A stretch of 8,243 bases of DNA, from contig DHIR01000163.1 of assembly GCA_002403905.1 (NCBI GenBank), forward strand, positions 15,368-23,610, in the 5' to 3' direction. The stretch's first letter is position 1. The number at the start of each line of letters is the position of its first letter. The position numbers and the translations under genes were made by a program. This document shows positions 6,751-8,243 of the stretch, one piece after another. The notes beneath the pieces are model-generated. The model saw only the letters and a program-made list of their open reading frames with translations. It had not been told where the DNA came from and ran no database searches. Source of the DNA: Mucilaginibacter sp. UBA4741. GTDB taxonomy: Bacteria; Bacteroidota; Bacteroidia; Sphingobacteriales; Sphingobacteriaceae.

Positions 6751-7733
6751 TGAAAATACTGGTAAGATTGCCTAACTGGCTTGGTGATGTAGTTATGAGT
6801 ACAGCTTTCATCGGGGCGGTTAAGCAGCTTTATCCGATGGCACAGGTTGATGTTATCATAAAAAAAGAGCTGAGCCCTATAGCTTCACTTATACCTGGGT
6901 TAACCCAGATCCATTCATTTTCAAAAGACGAATATAACGGCCTTGCAGGCGCTTACCGTTATGGAAAAAGCTTGCGTACCGAAAAGTACGACCTGTTTTT
7001 TAACCTGCCCGATTCTTTATCATCGGCAGTAATGGGTAAAGCAACTAATGCCAAACAACGCGTTGGTTTTAGCAAAGAAGGTGGCTTTTTACTTTTGACC
7101 AAAGTCTGCAAAAGGCCTAAAAATGCTCATCGCGTTGATGAGTATTTGTCAATATTAGAACAGTTTAATGAAATGCCGGTAACGGGCCGTAAAGTAATGC
7201 TTGACCCCGAAACGCGGGAACCAAACAACCTGGTATTACTTAATTTTAACTCTGAGGCGGAATCGCGCAGGATGCCATTGGACAAAGGCCGTGCCTTATT
7301 AAAATTATTAACCAATACTTTTACTGAAGTTAGGTTTGGCCTGATAGGCGCGCCAAAAGATGCTGTTTTTTTAGAGCAGATATTGGTTGATGCTGTAAAT
7401 CAAGATAGGGTAGAAAATTACACAGGTAAAACAACGCTGGTTACATTAGCCAGTTTAATGGCTGGCGCAAAGGTTTTATTAACCACAGATTCTGGCCCGG
7501 CACATTTGGCAAATAGTTTGGACACACCGGTTATAGCCTTGTTTGGTGCGGGTAATGAACACAATACCGCTCCTTATAACAAAACTAACTTAACTGTATT
7601 ACGTGCAGGGCAGTTAAACTGCGAACCATGTGTACGTAACGAGTGCAAACTATACGGCATACCAAAGTGTATGGAACTATTAGACGAACAAAGAATTATT
7701 AACGCCTTGAGCTTATATTTAAACCATGCTTAG
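6750..7733 (+). CDS. Family-9 glycosyltransferase, ADP-heptose:LPS heptosyltransferase II (WaaF)-like
   Basis: GT9 enzymes transfer heptose or a related sugar from an ADP-sugar to lipopolysaccharide core at the inner face of the inner membrane. The 327-residue protein has the two-domain GT-B layout. MKILVRLPNWLGDVVMSTAF starts the acceptor domain, with D13 where heptosyltransferases keep their catalytic aspartate. TTDSGPAHLANSLDTPVIAL (245-264) is the donor-binding signature, followed by FG. The C-terminal cysteines C291, C294, C299 and C307 follow the C-x2-C-x4-C-x7-C arrangement of WaaF-type proteins. Length is close to that of E. coli WaaF. No signal peptide or membrane helix is apparent, so membrane contact would be peripheral. 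The start codon abuts the heptamer repeats; the end overlaps the next gene by 8 bp. The exact donor and acceptor are unknown; many Bacteroidetes lack the enterobacterial core, so I give no gene symbol. Confidence 0.88.
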   Translation: MKILVRLPNWLGDVVMSTAFIGAVKQLYPMAQVDVIIKKELSPIASLIPGLTQIHSFSKDEYNGLAGAYRYGKSLRTEKYDLFFNLPDSLSSAVMGKATNAKQRVGFSKEGGFLLLTKVCKRPKNAHRVDEYLSILEQFNEMPVTGRKVMLDPETREPNNLVLLNFNSEAESRRMPLDKGRALLKLLTNTFTEVRFGLIGAPKDAVFLEQILVDAVNQDRVENYTGKTTLVTLASLMAGAKVLLTTDSGPAHLANSLDTPVIALFGAGNEHNTAPYNKTNLTVLRAGQLNCEPCVRNECKLYGIPKCMELLDEQRIINALSLYLNHA

Positions 7734-8243
7734 AGACGAAGTATCTAAAGCTTTTAAAATTGTGCAGGATGGCGGTATTATCCTCTATCCTACCGATACC
7801 ATTTGGGGAATAGGTTGTGATGCGGCCAATACTGAAGCTGTAAAGAAAATATATCATCTTAAACAGCGGGATGAAGCCAAAAGCATGATCATTTTGCTGG
7901 ATACAGATAATAAACTGGCCAGTTATATACAGGAAGTGCCCGAGCTGGCTTATAACCTGATAGAATATGCCGAAAACCCGTTAACGCTAATTATGCCGGG
8001 TGCAAGAAACATCTCCCCTGCATTAATTGCTAATGACGGCAGTGTAGGTATCAGGGTATCAAATCATCCTTTTTGCCAGGGATTGATACAGCGTTTACGC
8101 AGGCCATTGGTATCTACATCGGCAAACATCAGCGGTAAACCATCGCCACAATATTTTTCGCAGGTAGACCAAGAAGTAATTGATGGTGTTGACTATGTGG
8201 TAGATGTGGACCAGCACAGCATGGAAATTAAAAACCCATCAAC
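7726..8243 (+). CDS. tsaC: L-threonylcarbamoyladenylate synthase (Sua5/YrdC/YwlC family), 3' end cut by window
   Basis: TsaC makes threonylcarbamoyl-AMP from threonine, bicarbonate and ATP, the first step of the t6A modification at position 37 of ANN-decoding tRNAs, in the cytoplasm. The visible 172 residues show the YrdC fold: GGIILYPTDTIWGIGCDA (16-33), LKQRDEAKSMIILL (45-58) with the basic K46, R48 and K52, NPLTLIMPG (84-92), GSVGIRVSNHPFC (105-117) and LVSTSANISGKPSP (128-141). The window ends in KNPS, just where the family has its PST(I/V) motif, so about 20-35 residues are missing. The ATG lies in the GT9 stop region (ATGCTTAG), an 8-bp overlap. An in-frame TAA at 7720-7722 rules out an earlier start, so translational coupling is likely. 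The lysine-arginine pattern resembles E. coli TsaC/YrdC more than the paralogue YciO. No SUA5 domain can be judged because of the cut. Confidence 0.9.
   Translation, partial: MLRDEVSKAFKIVQDGGIILYPTDTIWGIGCDAANTEAVKKIYHLKQRDEAKSMIILLDTDNKLASYIQEVPELAYNLIEYAENPLTLIMPGARNISPALIANDGSVGIRVSNHPFCQGLIQRLRRPLVSTSANISGKPSPQYFSQVDQEVIDGVDYVVDVDQHSMEIKNPS

Overview
The window looks like ordinary chromosomal DNA from a Bacteroidetes bacterium, most likely family Sphingobacteriaceae (Mucilaginibacter/Pedobacter type). The evidence is a 652-residue GyrB without the large insertion of gammaproteobacterial GyrB, exact TAnnTTTG (Bacteroidetes -7) promoter boxes, start codons without Shine-Dalgarno sequences, an OmpH-type lipoprotein, a GH140/DUF4038-type secreted hydrolase, and a high density of short intergenic repeats. 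The taxon is an inference from protein style and not from a search.

Layout. gyrB (55-2013, minus) and an OmpH/Skp-like lipoprotein gene (2726-3316, plus) diverge from a 712-bp gene-free region. That region holds the gyrB promoter, a 154-bp composite palindrome resembling a MITE or REP element (2099-2252), a set of about four degenerate 42-bp tandem repeats (2451-2618), and the lipoprotein promoter. After the lipoprotein gene come a palindrome and an intrinsic terminator. guaD (3462-3935, plus) follows, and its leader is a run of 7-bp repeats. guaD converges on an hslR-like S4-domain gene (4022-4426, minus); between them are two inverted copies of one 33-bp repeat that serve as back-to-back terminators. 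Upstream of hslR on the same strand is a secreted apiosidase-like glycosidase gene (4461-5771, minus). A short divergent spacer separates it from dapD (5854-6669, plus), which is followed by a hairpin built from 7-bp repeats, a family-9 (heptosyltransferase-like) glycosyltransferase gene (6750-7733, plus) and an overlapping tsaC/yrdC-type gene cut by the window end (7726-8243, plus).

How the genes relate. The set is mainly housekeeping: DNA supercoiling (GyrB), envelope biogenesis (Skp-like lipoprotein, DapD for diaminopimelate/lysine, GT9 for surface glycan), purine salvage or breakdown (GuaD), ribosome rescue (HslR) and tRNA t6A modification (TsaC). The orphan glycosidase is the only accessory-looking protein. 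I do not see a defence system, CRISPR array, transposase, tRNA, rRNA or a coherent new multi-gene system. What merits attention is the non-coding architecture: five kinds of short repeat occupy the intergenic spaces, and two of them sit directly against start codons and one directly against stop codons.
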